A stretch of DNA of 37,194 bases from Candidatus Villigracilis saccharophilus (GCA_016709305.1 JADJNA010000060.1:1-37194); one strand, 5' to 3'. Shown: positions 22,017-30,611, counted from the first letter of the stretch. The notes: generated by a model from the letters alone, not told the origin. Program-made: numbers and translations.

Positions 22017-23975
22017 TCAGCGACCGCTTCTTTTGACCCTTTCCTTTATGGTATCCGCTACGGCAATAATCCCTACGGCCTGATCATCAACTGCAACCAA
22101 CATCGCAGTTTTTGCTTCTGATTGCAAACGCGCCACCTCGGGTGCGAGCTGGCCTAATTGGATTCCACGTCCTTCGAACATGCGAGCATTTCCAACAATG
22201 ACGCTTCGCGCCTCAACTTCAGCCTGCACGCCATACCCAGCCTCTGCTTTAAAACCCGCAGGTTCAACCAATTTCAATTCACGGGTTGTCGCTTCAGCCC
22301 ATATCGCTTCACCAAGTGGGTGTTCACTCCCCTTTTCAACAGAGGCAGCCAGTCTCAACAACTCATCCTGTTTCCATTTTCCAATTACGACCACATCAGT
22401 AACAGCCGGCTGACCTTTCGTGATGGTTCCAGTCTTATCCAATACAACAATCTTTACCCGGCCAGCGCGTTCCAGGGCTTCGCTGTTGCGAAAAAGGATC
22501 CCCATTTCGGCGGCTTTTCCTGTCCCCACCATAATGGCGGTCGGCGTGGCAAGCCCCATCGCGCACGGACAGGCGATCACCAGTACTGCCACCATAAAGA
22601 TTAAAGCTCGAGTGAAATTATCAACAGTAGAAGTAACAGGCAGCGCAGGACCATAGAAATACCAGACCGCAAAAGTCAATGCCGCGATTGCGATCACAAT
22701 AGGCACAAACACCGCAGAAGCCTGGTCTGCGATTTTTTGGATTGGAGCCTTGCTGCCTTGAGCATCTTCCACTAATTTGACGATCTGTGCCAGCGCGGTC
22801 TCTTTACCAACTTTTGTTGCTTCATACTTAAGCATTCCAAGCTTGTTTAGAGTCGCACCAATCACGGGGTCGCCGGGATTCTTTTCAATAGGGAGTGACT
22901 CGCCTGTCAGCATGGACTCGTCAATTGTGCTGCGACCTTCTATAACGACGCCATCCACCGCAATCTTCTCACCAGGTTTGACAATAACAATATCTCCAAC
23001 CCTGACATCATCCACGGGCACTTCAATTTCAACACGATCACGGATGACACGCGCTGTTTTAGCCCGTAATCCCATCATCTTCTTAATCGCATCGGAAGTC
23101 CGCCCTTTTGCGCGCGCTTCCAGAAATTTGCCTAATTTAATCAGTGTGATAATAACCGCAGCGGTTTCATAATAGACCTGTCCCGCCAACAAACCAAAGG
23201 TGACGGGCAGGGAATAAAAGAACGCGGCAGATGATCCCATCACGATCAGCACATCCATATTCGCAGACCTATTTCGCAGAGCTTTGAACGCGCCTACGTA
23301 GTACTGCCAACCAACATAAAATTGGACTGGCAGAGCAAATCCGAGCATGACCCAATTAAACCAGGGCTGGGCTGAGCGCATCCCCCCCATTGTGTTGCCA
23401 GAATAGACAAAATCAGGCAATAAACCAAAATCCTTGCCCATCGAAAGCAAAAAAAGCGGTATCGTAAAGAATAACCCCACAACCAGGAGATGGCGTTGTT
23501 CCTCGATCTCATGTTCACGAGCCTTTGCCTCGGCATCTTCTGCTTCTCCGCCAAGCTCCATGGCCTCAAAGCCCGCTGAAGCAACTGCACGACGCAGTTC
23601 GGCCTGTGTGATGATCGTCGGAACATACTTGACACGCGCTTTTTCAGTGGTAAATGCTACCTGCGCTTCGAGTACTCCCTCAAGTTTTAGGAGTGCCTTC
23701 TCCAAACGCGTAGCATCGTTGTTATCTGAAAGCCGTTTGATAATGAGATCTGCTTCACCAGTGGCAATGCCATATCCCGCACGATTAACGCGCGCAATGA
23801 CTTCTGTAAGGCCTAGCTTACTCGGCTCAAAATCAACCGTAGCACGCTCGGAGGATAGATTAACAACCGCGCTTTGCACACCATCGAGTTTCTTTAAATT
23901 ACGCTCTACTGTAGCAACACAGTTCGCACAGGTCATACCGGTAATGGGGAGTGTTAATTGCCTGGTTTCAGTCAT
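22017..23975 (-). CDS. copA: CopA-type Cu(I)-exporting P-type ATPase, N-terminal part (frameshifted at its end)
   Basis: The 652-residue reading contains an N-terminal HMA domain with GMTCANCV, a second HMA-like domain that has lost its CxxC (LIIKRLSDNNDATRLEKAL), six membrane helices, the TGES actuator loop, the ion-binding CPC motif in VIACPCAMGLATPT, and the phosphorylation site DKTGT. It runs off frame after VADTIKE, where the intact paralogue at 26498-28990 continues SSKQAVADLHRMG. Here the next frame reads SKEAVADLHRMG, so one extra G in the GGG at about 22037 explains the break. Joined with 20561-22015, the pump is about 1137 residues. It probably has its own promoter with copZ at 24304-24333. 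Confidence 0.9.
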   Translation of the reverse strand: MTETRQLTLPITGMTCANCVATVERNLKKLDGVQSAVVNLSSERATVDFEPSKLGLTEVIARVNRAGYGIATGEADLIIKRLSDNNDATRLEKALLKLEGVLEAQVAFTTEKARVKYVPTIITQAELRRAVASAGFEAMELGGEAEDAEAKAREHEIEEQRHLLVVGLFFTIPLFLLSMGKDFGLLPDFVYSGNTMGGMRSAQPWFNWVMLGFALPVQFYVGWQYYVGAFKALRNRSANMDVLIVMGSSAAFFYSLPVTFGLLAGQVYYETAAVIITLIKLGKFLEARAKGRTSDAIKKMMGLRAKTARVIRDRVEIEVPVDDVRVGDIVIVKPGEKIAVDGVVIEGRSTIDESMLTGESLPIEKNPGDPVIGATLNKLGMLKYEATKVGKETALAQIVKLVEDAQGSKAPIQKIADQASAVFVPIVIAIAALTFAVWYFYGPALPVTSTVDNFTRALIFMVAVLVIACPCAMGLATPTAIMVGTGKAAEMGILFRNSEALERAGRVKIVVLDKTGTITKGQPAVTDVVVIGKWKQDELLRLAASVEKGSEHPLGEAIWAEATTRELKLVEPAGFKAEAGYGVQAEVEARSVIVGNARMFEGRGIQLGQLAPEVARLQSEAKTAMLVAVDDQAVGIIAVADTIKERVKRSGR

Positions 23976-24042
23976 AAGAATTCCTAAAAAGCACAGAGTG
24001 AGTTAGATGGTTGCGGCTGGCGCCGTTAAGAAATTTAGTTAA

Positions 24043-24249
24043 TTAAGCCTCAACAGGATAATTGATTTCAGATAGCAATGCTTTGATCGCATCTTCGCTG
24101 GCAGGCATGTCAAAAGTTATTTCAACCTTTTTGGAGGCCTGGTCTGCTTTCACGGACTGAATGCCCTGCAAATCGCCCAACTCCGTCTCGATGGTGCGTG
24201 TGCAATGTCCGCAAGATATGGCAGGGACTAAATAAGTTACTGTGGTCAT
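24043..24249 (-). CDS. copZ: CopZ-like copper chaperone
   Basis: The 68-residue protein is a single HMA domain with AISCGHCTRTIETEL near the N-terminus. Its Cys pair binds Cu(I) for delivery to CopA, whose gene follows 67 bases downstream on the same strand. A close copy lies next to the other copA (29051-29269) and a deleted copy at 15887-15947. AAAGGAG precedes the ATG. Confidence 0.9.
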   Translation of the reverse strand: MTTVTYLVPAISCGHCTRTIETELGDLQGIQSVKADQASKKVEITFDMPASEDAIKALLSEINYPVEA

Positions 24250-24303
24250 GTTTTTTTCTCCTTTGGTTATATTTGGAAGCCATCAACATATAGAACTGCG
24301 CGA

Positions 24304-24333
24304 ATTATACTTAGATTTCCATACATTCTACAA
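24304..24333 (-). promoter_or_regulatory. Predicted promoter for copZ-copA (minus strand)
   Basis: Read on the minus strand, TTGTAG (24333-24328) and TATAAT (24309-24304) are separated by 18 bases. They lie in the 117-base gap before copZ, so this chaperone-pump pair may be transcribed separately from the rest of the cluster. No CsoR-type G-tract palindrome is visible here. Confidence 0.5.
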
Positions 24334-24366
24334 TTTACATTCAGTCAATTTCATGTATCTATTAAT

Positions 24367-24576
24367 TCAAGACGGGGTATATCCCTTATTCTTTACGGCC
24401 GTAACGATCAGCTCATAAGAAAGCTTCGCATCATCGTATTCGATCTCCATCTCTAGCCTGTGATAACTGGCATTAATCGCTTTGACGCCATCCAGAACAT
24501 CTTCAAGACTTTCGAGTTTCATGGCACAGGCGGAACAGGTCATATCCGAAATTTTAAAGGTTTTCTTTACTATCAT
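24367..24576 (-). CDS. HMA-domain protein paired with the TauE/SafE-cupredoxin gene
   Basis: This 69-residue single HMA domain has DMTCSACAMKLESLE as the metal site. It is the counterpart of the protein at 4862-5077, and both directly follow a TauE/SafE-cupredoxin gene (here with a 19-base gap). It differs from the CopZ type (SCGHCT) nearby, suggesting a separate partner. Copper binding is expected from the family. Confidence 0.87.
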   Translation of the reverse strand: MIVKKTFKISDMTCSACAMKLESLEDVLDGVKAINASYHRLEMEIEYDDAKLSYELIVTAVKNKGYTPS

Positions 24577-24595
24577 TAGTACCTCTGCAAGAATG

Positions 24596-25792
24596 TTATT
24601 GAAAAACGATCTGGCCGGTATACATACCCATCGAACACGTAAAGAAAATGGATGTCCCCTTAGCCTGGGCAGGAATGCTGACTTGCATGGTTCCAGTATC
24701 AGGCAGGAGTTGGTAAACGTTCAGGGACGGGATGACAAAATCACGCGCACATGAATACGTTTGATTTGTCACAAGATTCAGAGTCACTTCCGTATCAGCG
24801 GGTGCGCCAAGAGTTCCTGGAAAATATCCGTCATTATTCACTTGGAGAAAAATATCGCCTCCGGTTGCAGCGGGTTGAGAAGATCCTGAAACAGGTGCAG
24901 AGTCGTCGTTGGACGGTATCAGGTTTCGGGTCAGGTTTTGAAACGAGAGCGGTGAACCCAGCACATTGAGTCCACTGTTAAGCGTCACAAATCCCAGGAT
25001 CAAAACGACAATTGCAACAAATCTCATGAAGAATTTTTCAAGTTTTGCGCCCAGTTCAGTGGTCAAATATGCGATAACAAAAAACACCGGACTTGTGCCG
25101 AGTACAAAGGCGAACATCAAAGCGGCGCCCATTGAGACACTACCAGTCCCCAGCGCAGTGGCCATCATGGCTTGTGTAACTCCGCAGGGAATAAAGACCG
25201 TCAATGCGCCGAGAAAAAGCGGCGTGAATGTGTCTGTTCCTTTGGCGGTACGACGGATATAGCGAGTGATAAATTTGGGCGCCTCAACGGAGAAATATCT
25301 AAAGATGGGATGCACATTGAACATACGCAATGCGTTTCCGATCATAAAAATGCCGATGGCGATCATCAGCATGGCGCGCGTCATTGGACTGAGCGTGAGG
25401 TATGAACCAAGCCAGCCGAGCAGCGCGCCCAGCAAGGTATAAGCTATTAGTTTCGATATCAAAAAAAGAAAAATGGGGAAGGCGGAACTCGAACGCGAAG
25501 CTGTATTTCCTTTTTTATGATGAACCGATCCATCGACATAATCCTGTTCGATCTGATGCGCGAGTGAACTCGCCAGTAAGCCACCCTGTACGGCAAGACA
25601 ACTCAACCCGCCCGTAGTGATGCCGGTGATGAACGCAACAACAAGCTGCCCCCACGCACCTGAACTTGCATCAAAATTAAGAGATTGAGCATTCGGTTGT
25701 ACGATCATTAAACCAAAGGCGACCGCAACCAACACAACACCGAGCACAACAATAATTACAGGATCAACAGTTTTTTTTTGTTTTTTGGTCAT
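24596..25792 (-). CDS. TauE/SafE (UreH-like) membrane protein with C-terminal cupredoxin-like domain, second copy
   Basis: The 398-residue protein repeats the architecture of the 5096-6136 gene: FITGITTGGLSCLAVQGG, FIPCGVTQAMMATALGTG, then a soluble cupredoxin-like domain with SCARDFVIPSLN and FFTCSMGMYTGQIVF at the C-terminus. It has an additional N-terminal helix (VIIVVLGVVLVAVAFGLM) not present in the first copy, and a Ser/Gly-rich linker before the cupredoxin part. It lies between the DUF7482 lipoprotein and its HMA partner, all on the minus strand. The exact transport or redox role is unknown; a role in extracytoplasmic copper handling is inferred. Confidence 0.83.
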   Translation of the reverse strand: MTKKQKKTVDPVIIVVLGVVLVAVAFGLMIVQPNAQSLNFDASSGAWGQLVVAFITGITTGGLSCLAVQGGLLASSLAHQIEQDYVDGSVHHKKGNTASRSSSAFPIFLFLISKLIAYTLLGALLGWLGSYLTLSPMTRAMLMIAIGIFMIGNALRMFNVHPIFRYFSVEAPKFITRYIRRTAKGTDTFTPLFLGALTVFIPCGVTQAMMATALGTGSVSMGAALMFAFVLGTSPVFFVIAYLTTELGAKLEKFFMRFVAIVVLILGFVTLNSGLNVLGSPLSFQNLTRNLIPSNDDSAPVSGSSQPAATGGDIFLQVNNDGYFPGTLGAPADTEVTLNLVTNQTYSCARDFVIPSLNVYQLLPDTGTMQVSIPAQAKGTSIFFTCSMGMYTGQIVFQ

Positions 25793-25929
25793 AATTCCTC
25801 AATTAATAAACAAGTTGGAATTTTGCTTTGCAGGCTACCCTATACCAATTCCCGCAAAACCCGGTTTCCAATAAGAGGGATTTGCAAGGATTGGCGGTCT
25901 TATTATTCAGATGAAAATACCAATTCTCT

Positions 25930-26448
25930 CTAGCGTTGACCGCCGTCCCAAACAACGAATGGCATATTAACGACAACACCAGGCTGGGCAATTGTTACCT
26001 GACCGGATTCCTGCGCTGCCATTATCTCGTCCACAGAAGTAAACATTACAGCCTTGGCTGGATCAACCCAGGTGACAACATTCAATCGGCGTAACGGGGT
26101 ATAGCCCTCTGTGCCGGGAGGATTATCAAAGACATCCGCTTGAAAACCTAAAGGACCCATACCTGCCAAACCATTATCAAATACATACACGTTCGCAAGC
26201 GCTTCACCGGGCACCTGAGCGAGTGACGGAACATAAAGCACTGGAGATGTCATCATGTCTGAGAGTAATTTCGCAATATCAGGATCAGAGACTTCGGTAT
26301 GCACAAAGAAAATCTCCTTGCCCTCGGCAAACGCCTTCCCAGCAGGCAGTTCCACCTTGGCAGGCTCTTCTGCTTTCGGCGCACAACCCGTAATTACAGC
26401 AACTATCAACGAGGCAAGAACGAACTGCACGAGTTTATTGAGTTTCAT
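25930..26448 (-). CDS. DUF7482-type lipoprotein in the copper cluster
   Basis: The 172-residue protein has a lipoprotein signal with lipobox VITGC. Its body contains GKEIFFVHTEVSDPDIAKLL, LANVYVFDNGLAGMGPLGFQ, LRRLNVVTWVDP and the ending QPGVVVNMPFVVWDGGQR, which I recognise as the DUF7482 pattern of small secreted proteins. Molecular function is unknown. The mature part has no Cys other than the lipidated one but keeps several Met and one conserved-looking His in FVHTE. It stands 49 bases after copA and 137 before the TauE/SafE gene. AGAGGA precedes the start. Confidence 0.7.
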   Translation of the reverse strand: MKLNKLVQFVLASLIVAVITGCAPKAEEPAKVELPAGKAFAEGKEIFFVHTEVSDPDIAKLLSDMMTSPVLYVPSLAQVPGEALANVYVFDNGLAGMGPLGFQADVFDNPPGTEGYTPLRRLNVVTWVDPAKAVMFTSVDEIMAAQESGQVTIAQPGVVVNMPFVVWDGGQR

Positions 26449-26497
26449 TTTAAGGTTTCCTCTTGTTTATAAGTATGGAGTTACCCATGCGTGAAAT

Positions 26498-28990
26498 CTA
26501 AATCTTCTGCCCGCGTAATCGCAAGCTATTGGTCACAACAAAGACACTGCTGAACGCCATCGCACCAGCCGCAAGCATCGGGTTCAAATATCCGAGCGCG
26601 GCGGCGGGGATCAAGACCACATTATAGAAAAACGCCCAGAACAAGTTTTGCTTTATCGTTGACACAGTCTTTCGGGAAAGTGAGATGGCACGCGCTACGC
26701 CGCGCAGGTCTCCGCTCATCAAGGTCACAGGCGCAGCGGCCATCGCCACATCCGTACCCGTGCCAATGGCGAGACCCACATCCGCTTGAGCAAGAGCGGG
26801 CGCATCGTTCACACCGTCACCGACCATGGCAACTACATCAAAGATCAAATGTTTAATATCCTTTGATAATTTACCTTTGACAAGTCCCTGCAATTTTTTC
26901 ACTTCGCTGGCTTTGCCTTCAGGCAAAACCTCTGCGAGCACTACATCGATATCAACCTGCTTTGCGATGGCTTCTGCGGTCTTTTGGTTATCGCCTGTAA
27001 TCATCGCTACCTTCAATCCCATGCGATGAAGATCTGCAACTGCCTGCTTCGAGCTTTCCTTGATCGTATCCGCCACTGCAATGATTCCCGCTGTCTGACC
27101 ATCGATCGCAACCAGCATCGCTGTTTTCGCTTCGGCCTGTAATCGTGCGACTTCGGACTCTAGATCCGCTAATTGGATGCCATGTGCCTGGAACATCCTC
27201 ATATTTCCGACAATGACGCTTCTGCCTTCGACCTGGGCCTGCACGCCATGCCCCGCTTCGGCTTTAAAACCTGTGGGTTCCACCAACTTCAACCCACGAG
27301 TCGTTGCCTCAGCCCAAATGGACTCACCCAGCGGGTGTTCACTCCCCTTTTCAACAGAAGCGGCTAATCGCAGCAACTCATCCTGTTTCCAGTTTCCATT
27401 CACAACAACATCCGTGACAGCAGGCTGGCCCTTTGTGATCGTACCGGTCTTATCCAACACCACTACGGCGATCTGCCCCGCACGTTCCAATGCTTCACTA
27501 GTGCGGAAAAGAATGCCTGCCTCCGCGCCTTTTCCAGTGCCTACCATGACAGCAGTCGGGGTAGCCAATCCCATCGCGCAAGGGCAGGCGATTACCAACA
27601 CAGCCACCATATGAATAAGCGCCCGCGTGAAATTGTCAGTATCCGCGTTAATAGCCAATTCAGGGCCGAAGAAGAACCAGCCAGCGAATGTGAGCGCCGC
27701 AATTCCAATCACAATTGGGACAAACACAGCCGATACCTGGTCTGCCATCTTTTGGATGGGCGCTTTGCTTCCCTGCGCATCTTCCACTAATTTGATGATT
27801 TGCGCGAGAGCAGTTTCCTTACCGACTTTGGTTGCTTCGAATTTCAACATGCCCAATTTGTTCAATGTCGCGCCGATAAGCGGGTCGCCGGGCTTTTTCT
27901 CGACAGGCAGTGATTCACCCGTCAGCATGGATTCATCAATGGAACTGCGTCCTTCCATGACCACGCCGTCCACGGGGATCGTCTCACCCGGTCTGACCAA
28001 GACAATGTCACCAACACGAACATCATCGGCCGTCACCTCAATTTCAAGTCCATCACGAACGACACGCGCGGTTTTGGCGCGTAATCCCATTAATTTCTTG
28101 ATCGCCTCAGAAGTGCGTCCCTTGGCACGCGCCTCTAAAAATTTTCCAAGCTTGATCAGTGTGATAATGACCGCCGCAGTTTCATAGTAAACATGTCCCA
28201 TCAACCAGCCAAACGTGATCGGCAGGGAATAGAAAAACGCAGCGGACGAGCCCATCACGATCAGCACATCCATGTTCGCAGACCTGTTTCGTAAAGCCTT
28301 GAATGCGCCCACATAATATTGCCAGCCAACATAGAATTGAACAGGCAAAGCAAGTGCAAGCATCAGCCAGCCAAACCAGGGCTGCACCTCACGCATTCCT
28401 TCCATCACATTTGTCGAATACACGAAAGCAGGCAGCAGGTTAAAATCTTTGCCCATGGAGAGCAGGAAAAGCGGCACAGTGAAGCTCAAGCCGATCATCA
28501 ACAAGCGTCGTTGTTCATTGATCTCGTTTTCACGAGCATTGGCCTCAGCATCTTCCGCTTCACCTCCAAGTTCCATCGCCTCAAAACCACTGGCAGCCAC
28601 GGCACGCCGCAATTCTGCCTGCGTAATAATAGTAGGGACATACTTCACACGCGCTTTCTCAGAAGTGAAAGTCACCTGCGCTTCGAGAACACCTTCGAGT
28701 TTTGCAAGCGCTTTCTCAAGACGGCGAGCATCGTTATCATCGGAAAGACGTTTGATAACCAGATCAGCCTCACCTGTGGCCACACCGTAACCTGCGCGAT
28801 TAACACGATCAATCACATCGGTCAGAGCAAGTTTGGCGGAGTCAAATTCCACACTAGCACGCTCGGAAGAAAGATTTACCACCGCGCTTTTCACGCCGTC
28901 CATCTTCTTTAAATTGCGCTCAACTGTGGCTACACAGTTGGCACAAGTCATACCTGTAATTGGTAAAGTTAATTGTTTTGAATCGCTCAT
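26498..28990 (-). CDS. copA: CopA-type Cu(I)-exporting P-type ATPase
   Basis: The 830-residue protein is intact. It has an N-terminal HMA domain (GMTCANCV), a second HMA-like domain lacking CxxC, six helices before VIACPCAMGLATPTA (CPC ion site), TGES, DKTGT, HPLGE and MVGDGVNDAPALAQADVG, and ends after the last helix pair with LRLRGQKI, so it has the normal CopA length. The ATG at 28990 (MSDSKQLTLP) was chosen over an upstream ATG because AAGGAT lies before it and the paralogue starts alike. Between KASEVKKLQ and VVAMVGDG it has about 17 extra residues encoded by an AT-rich insert (26837-26887). It follows copZ and csoR and is presumably induced by copper through CsoR. Confidence 0.93.
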   Translation of the reverse strand: MSDSKQLTLPITGMTCANCVATVERNLKKMDGVKSAVVNLSSERASVEFDSAKLALTDVIDRVNRAGYGVATGEADLVIKRLSDDNDARRLEKALAKLEGVLEAQVTFTSEKARVKYVPTIITQAELRRAVAASGFEAMELGGEAEDAEANARENEINEQRRLLMIGLSFTVPLFLLSMGKDFNLLPAFVYSTNVMEGMREVQPWFGWLMLALALPVQFYVGWQYYVGAFKALRNRSANMDVLIVMGSSAAFFYSLPITFGWLMGHVYYETAAVIITLIKLGKFLEARAKGRTSEAIKKLMGLRAKTARVVRDGLEIEVTADDVRVGDIVLVRPGETIPVDGVVMEGRSSIDESMLTGESLPVEKKPGDPLIGATLNKLGMLKFEATKVGKETALAQIIKLVEDAQGSKAPIQKMADQVSAVFVPIVIGIAALTFAGWFFFGPELAINADTDNFTRALIHMVAVLVIACPCAMGLATPTAVMVGTGKGAEAGILFRTSEALERAGQIAVVVLDKTGTITKGQPAVTDVVVNGNWKQDELLRLAASVEKGSEHPLGESIWAEATTRGLKLVEPTGFKAEAGHGVQAQVEGRSVIVGNMRMFQAHGIQLADLESEVARLQAEAKTAMLVAIDGQTAGIIAVADTIKESSKQAVADLHRMGLKVAMITGDNQKTAEAIAKQVDIDVVLAEVLPEGKASEVKKLQGLVKGKLSKDIKHLIFDVVAMVGDGVNDAPALAQADVGLAIGTGTDVAMAAAPVTLMSGDLRGVARAISLSRKTVSTIKQNLFWAFFYNVVLIPAAALGYLNPMLAAGAMAFSSVFVVTNSLRLRGQKI
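26837..26887. repeat. In-frame AT-rich insert with inverted repeat inside copA
   Basis: Compared with the paralogous copA, about 51 bases replace 12 bases between two well-aligned segments. The insert has ATCAAAG (26837-26843) facing CTTTGAT (26861-26867), and a further CTTTGA at 26875-26880. It adds residues such as KGKLSKDIKHLIFD just before the GDGxND motif without breaking the frame. It resembles a small palindromic element that was tolerated in a surface loop. Confidence 0.5.
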
Positions 28991-29050
28991 TCGTATCCTT
29001 GAAAAATATTCGGACCTGATGGATTTTTGAAAACTGTCAGATCTCACTAC

Positions 29051-29269
29051 CTATAAAGTGAGTAAACCCTCAGCAGGGTAATCAATTTCAGCGAGCAATG
29101 CCTTGATCGCATCTTCGCTCGCCGGCGCATCAAAAGTGATCTGCACTATCTTCGTATCAATGGCCGCCTTCACAGATTGGACACCTTGTAAATCGCTCAA
29201 TTCAGTTTCGATCGTGTGAGTACAATGTCCACAAGAAATGGCGGGAATGGAATAAGTTACTGTAGTCAT
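29051..29269 (-). CDS. copZ: CopZ-like copper chaperone, second copy
   Basis: The 72-residue HMA protein has AISCGHCTHTIETEL and closely resembles the chaperone at 24043-24249. It lies 41 bases after csoR and 60 before copA, giving the usual csoR-copZ-copA order. The last residues (GLLTL) differ from the other copy. It is expected to deliver Cu(I) to the pump or buffer it. Confidence 0.9.
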   Translation of the reverse strand: MTTVTYSIPAISCGHCTHTIETELSDLQGVQSVKAAIDTKIVQITFDAPASEDAIKALLAEIDYPAEGLLTL

Positions 29270-29310
29270 GGTTTTATTTCTCCTTTACTGTACTTTTTCA
29301 ATAAGTAACA

Positions 29311-29580
29311 CTAAACTTTCATGGACATTTCAAACACTTCGGTAATTTCTTTTAAGACACGTTCGCGTTCCTTTTTGTCACTTCCTTGAATCGCTGTGAT
29401 AACGCAGGAATTCAAATGGTCTTCAAGGATTTTGGAACTAACCTTGTTGAGCGCGGCCTCAACAGCCTGAATCTGGCGGATCACATCGATACAATAGGTA
29501 TCCTCCTCCACCATGCGGATCACTCCGCGCAGATGCCCTTCAACGGTCTTTAGTCTTCGGATCGTGCTATCGTTTTCCAT
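29311..29580 (-). CDS. csoR: CsoR-type copper-sensing repressor
   Basis: The 89-residue protein is an all-helical CsoR/RcnR family member. It has the Cu(I) ligands Cys30 (TYCIDVIRQI), His55 and Cys59 (EDHLNSC), the C-H-C set of copper sensors, and the conserved RLKTVEGHLRG start. Without copper it should bind a G/C-tract palindrome and block the operon; with Cu(I) it is released. Exactly such a palindrome lies 42 bases upstream at 29622-29649. As the first gene of the minus-strand cluster it is likely to control copZ and copA behind it and to limit its own synthesis. Confidence 0.93.
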   Translation of the reverse strand: MENDSTIRRLKTVEGHLRGVIRMVEEDTYCIDVIRQIQAVEAALNKVSSKILEDHLNSCVITAIQGSDKKERERVLKEITEVFEMSMKV

Positions 29581-29621
29581 ATTTGCCTCTACTTTTCCTG
29601 AAGTCGTGGCTTACTCTTGTC

Positions 29622-29649
29622 CTACCCCCCCCCAGGGGGGACGGGGTAG
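29622..29649. promoter_or_regulatory. CsoR-type G/C-tract operator
   Basis: CTACCCC (29622-29628) and GGGGTAG (29643-29649) form the outer dyad, with a C-run, CAG and a G-run inside. Known CsoR operators have this TACCCC...GGGGTA form. It lies between the csoR start (minus) and the Crp/Fnr start (plus), so copper may affect both directions. The long C and G runs make the exact length liable to sequencing error. Confidence 0.75.
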
Positions 29650-29708
29650 CCAAAATATAATTCAATTCCCCGATAGCTGTCAAGGAAAAATGTCACTTAT
29701 TTAGAGTG

Positions 29709-29720
29709 TAAAATCGTTTT
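29709..29720 (+). promoter_or_regulatory. -10 box of a probable leaderless promoter for the Crp/Fnr gene
   Basis: TAAAAT (29709-29714) is followed by six bases and the ATG at 29721, with no ribosome site. The spacing is identical to that before the genes at 1133 and 32190. Confidence 0.5.
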
Positions 29721-30418
29721 ATGAATATTACATCAAAGGATCTTGCAAAAGTTATCGTCTTTCAGAACGCCACAGAAGATGACCTGCAGCTGATTCTCAA
29801 AAATTGCATTATTCGTTCGATCGAAGAGGGTGGTTTTTTCTTTTTTCAGGGAGATTTAGCGAATTATTTTTACATCCTCAGCAGCGGACAAACCAAACTA
29901 ATGCAATCGAATCCAAACGGACAGCAGGTCAACTTGCGGACGATCCATCCATGGCAGATGTTCGGCGCGTTGGAGCTATCCGCAAAGAGGCTACCTACCC
30001 TGCCACTGCACAAGCACTGGAAAATAGCTCGGCTTTGGCAATTGAAAGCAGCTTTCTACACAAAATGCTGGAAACCCGTCCACAAATCGCTTTCGACTTA
30101 ATGACATTAATGACCACGTACATCCAGGAAATGCAGTCCCGCTATCGCGAACTCGCAACGGAGCGTGTTGAGCAAAGAGTGGCCAACGCACTGATTCGCC
30201 TGGCTGGGCAAACAGGCGTTCGGGCGGAAAAGGAGGCGGGAATCGAATTATCCTTTTCAAGACAGGATGTTGCAGAGATGACCGGCACGACACTTTACAC
30301 CGTCAGCCGTCTGCTTAGTGAATGGGCGCGGCAGGGAATCATCGAAACAGGCCGGGAACGGATCAAGATATTAAAACCACACGATCTGGTGCGCATCGCA
30401 GATAGCATGGAGAAGTAA
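29721..30418 (+). CDS. Crp/Fnr-family transcription regulator (DNR/NnrR-like role suggested), frameshifted
   Basis: The first frame encodes a cyclic-nucleotide-binding-like barrel (IEEGGFFFFQGDLANYFYILSS, then WQMFGALEL). Near 29970 the frame changes by one base and continues IRKEATYPATAQALENSSAL, the dimerisation helix, and a Crp-type winged helix with LSFSRQDVAEMTGTTLYTVS. The joined protein is about 232 residues. No N-terminal iron-sulfur Cys cluster of classical FNR is seen, so a haem-, NO- or redox-sensing DNR-like protein is possible. A Crp/Fnr dyad (TTGCG-N4-CGCAA) lies just downstream before the genes leading to nirK, the obvious target. A single indel could be a sequencing error. Confidence 0.8.
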
Positions 30419-30459
30419 GAAGAAAATAAGATGAAATATCTCCCCCAAAGGGGGGAAAT

Positions 30460-30498
30460 AAATACTCTCCGGCTGGAGGATGCAGCCGGAGAGTATTT
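30460..30498 (+). terminator. 15-bp hairpin after the Crp/Fnr gene
   Basis: The perfect arms AAATACTCTCCGGCT (30460-30474) and AGCCGGAGAGTATTT (30484-30498) enclose nine bases. The T-tract is short, but the stem is strong. Just before it, TCCCCC (30441-30446), AAA and GGGGGGA (30450-30456) form another small palindrome that resembles a CsoR-type G/C tract. Confidence 0.65.
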
Positions 30499-30560
30499 AT
30501 CTTAAGATTAGTCTGTACTATACAGTGCTGCCATTTTGGCCTGTAAGTGGTTATTCCTAT

Positions 30561-30602
30561 TTGCGCCAGCGCAAAGACAGATTTGACGGAAACCAGTATT
30601 CT
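30561..30602 (+). promoter_or_regulatory. Crp/Fnr-type dyad at about -41.5 with -10 box, upstream of the nirK operon
   Basis: TTGCG (30561-30565), four bases and CGCAA (30570-30574) form a perfect dyad within a longer TTTGCGC...GCGCAAA palindrome. A possible -10 box, TATTCT, lies at 30597-30602. A start at A30609 would put the dyad centre at -41.5, the standard class II activator position. The gene at 30612 would then have almost no leader, in keeping with its lack of a ribosome site. Function is inferred. Confidence 0.6.
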
Positions 30603-30611
30603 TTATCCATC

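Noticed and set aside
30513..30525. CTGTA-cta-TACAG palindrome before the nirK unit
   Set aside because: A short dyad that could be an operator, but it matches no regulator present here and lies close to a stronger Crp/Fnr dyad. Kept as a note only.
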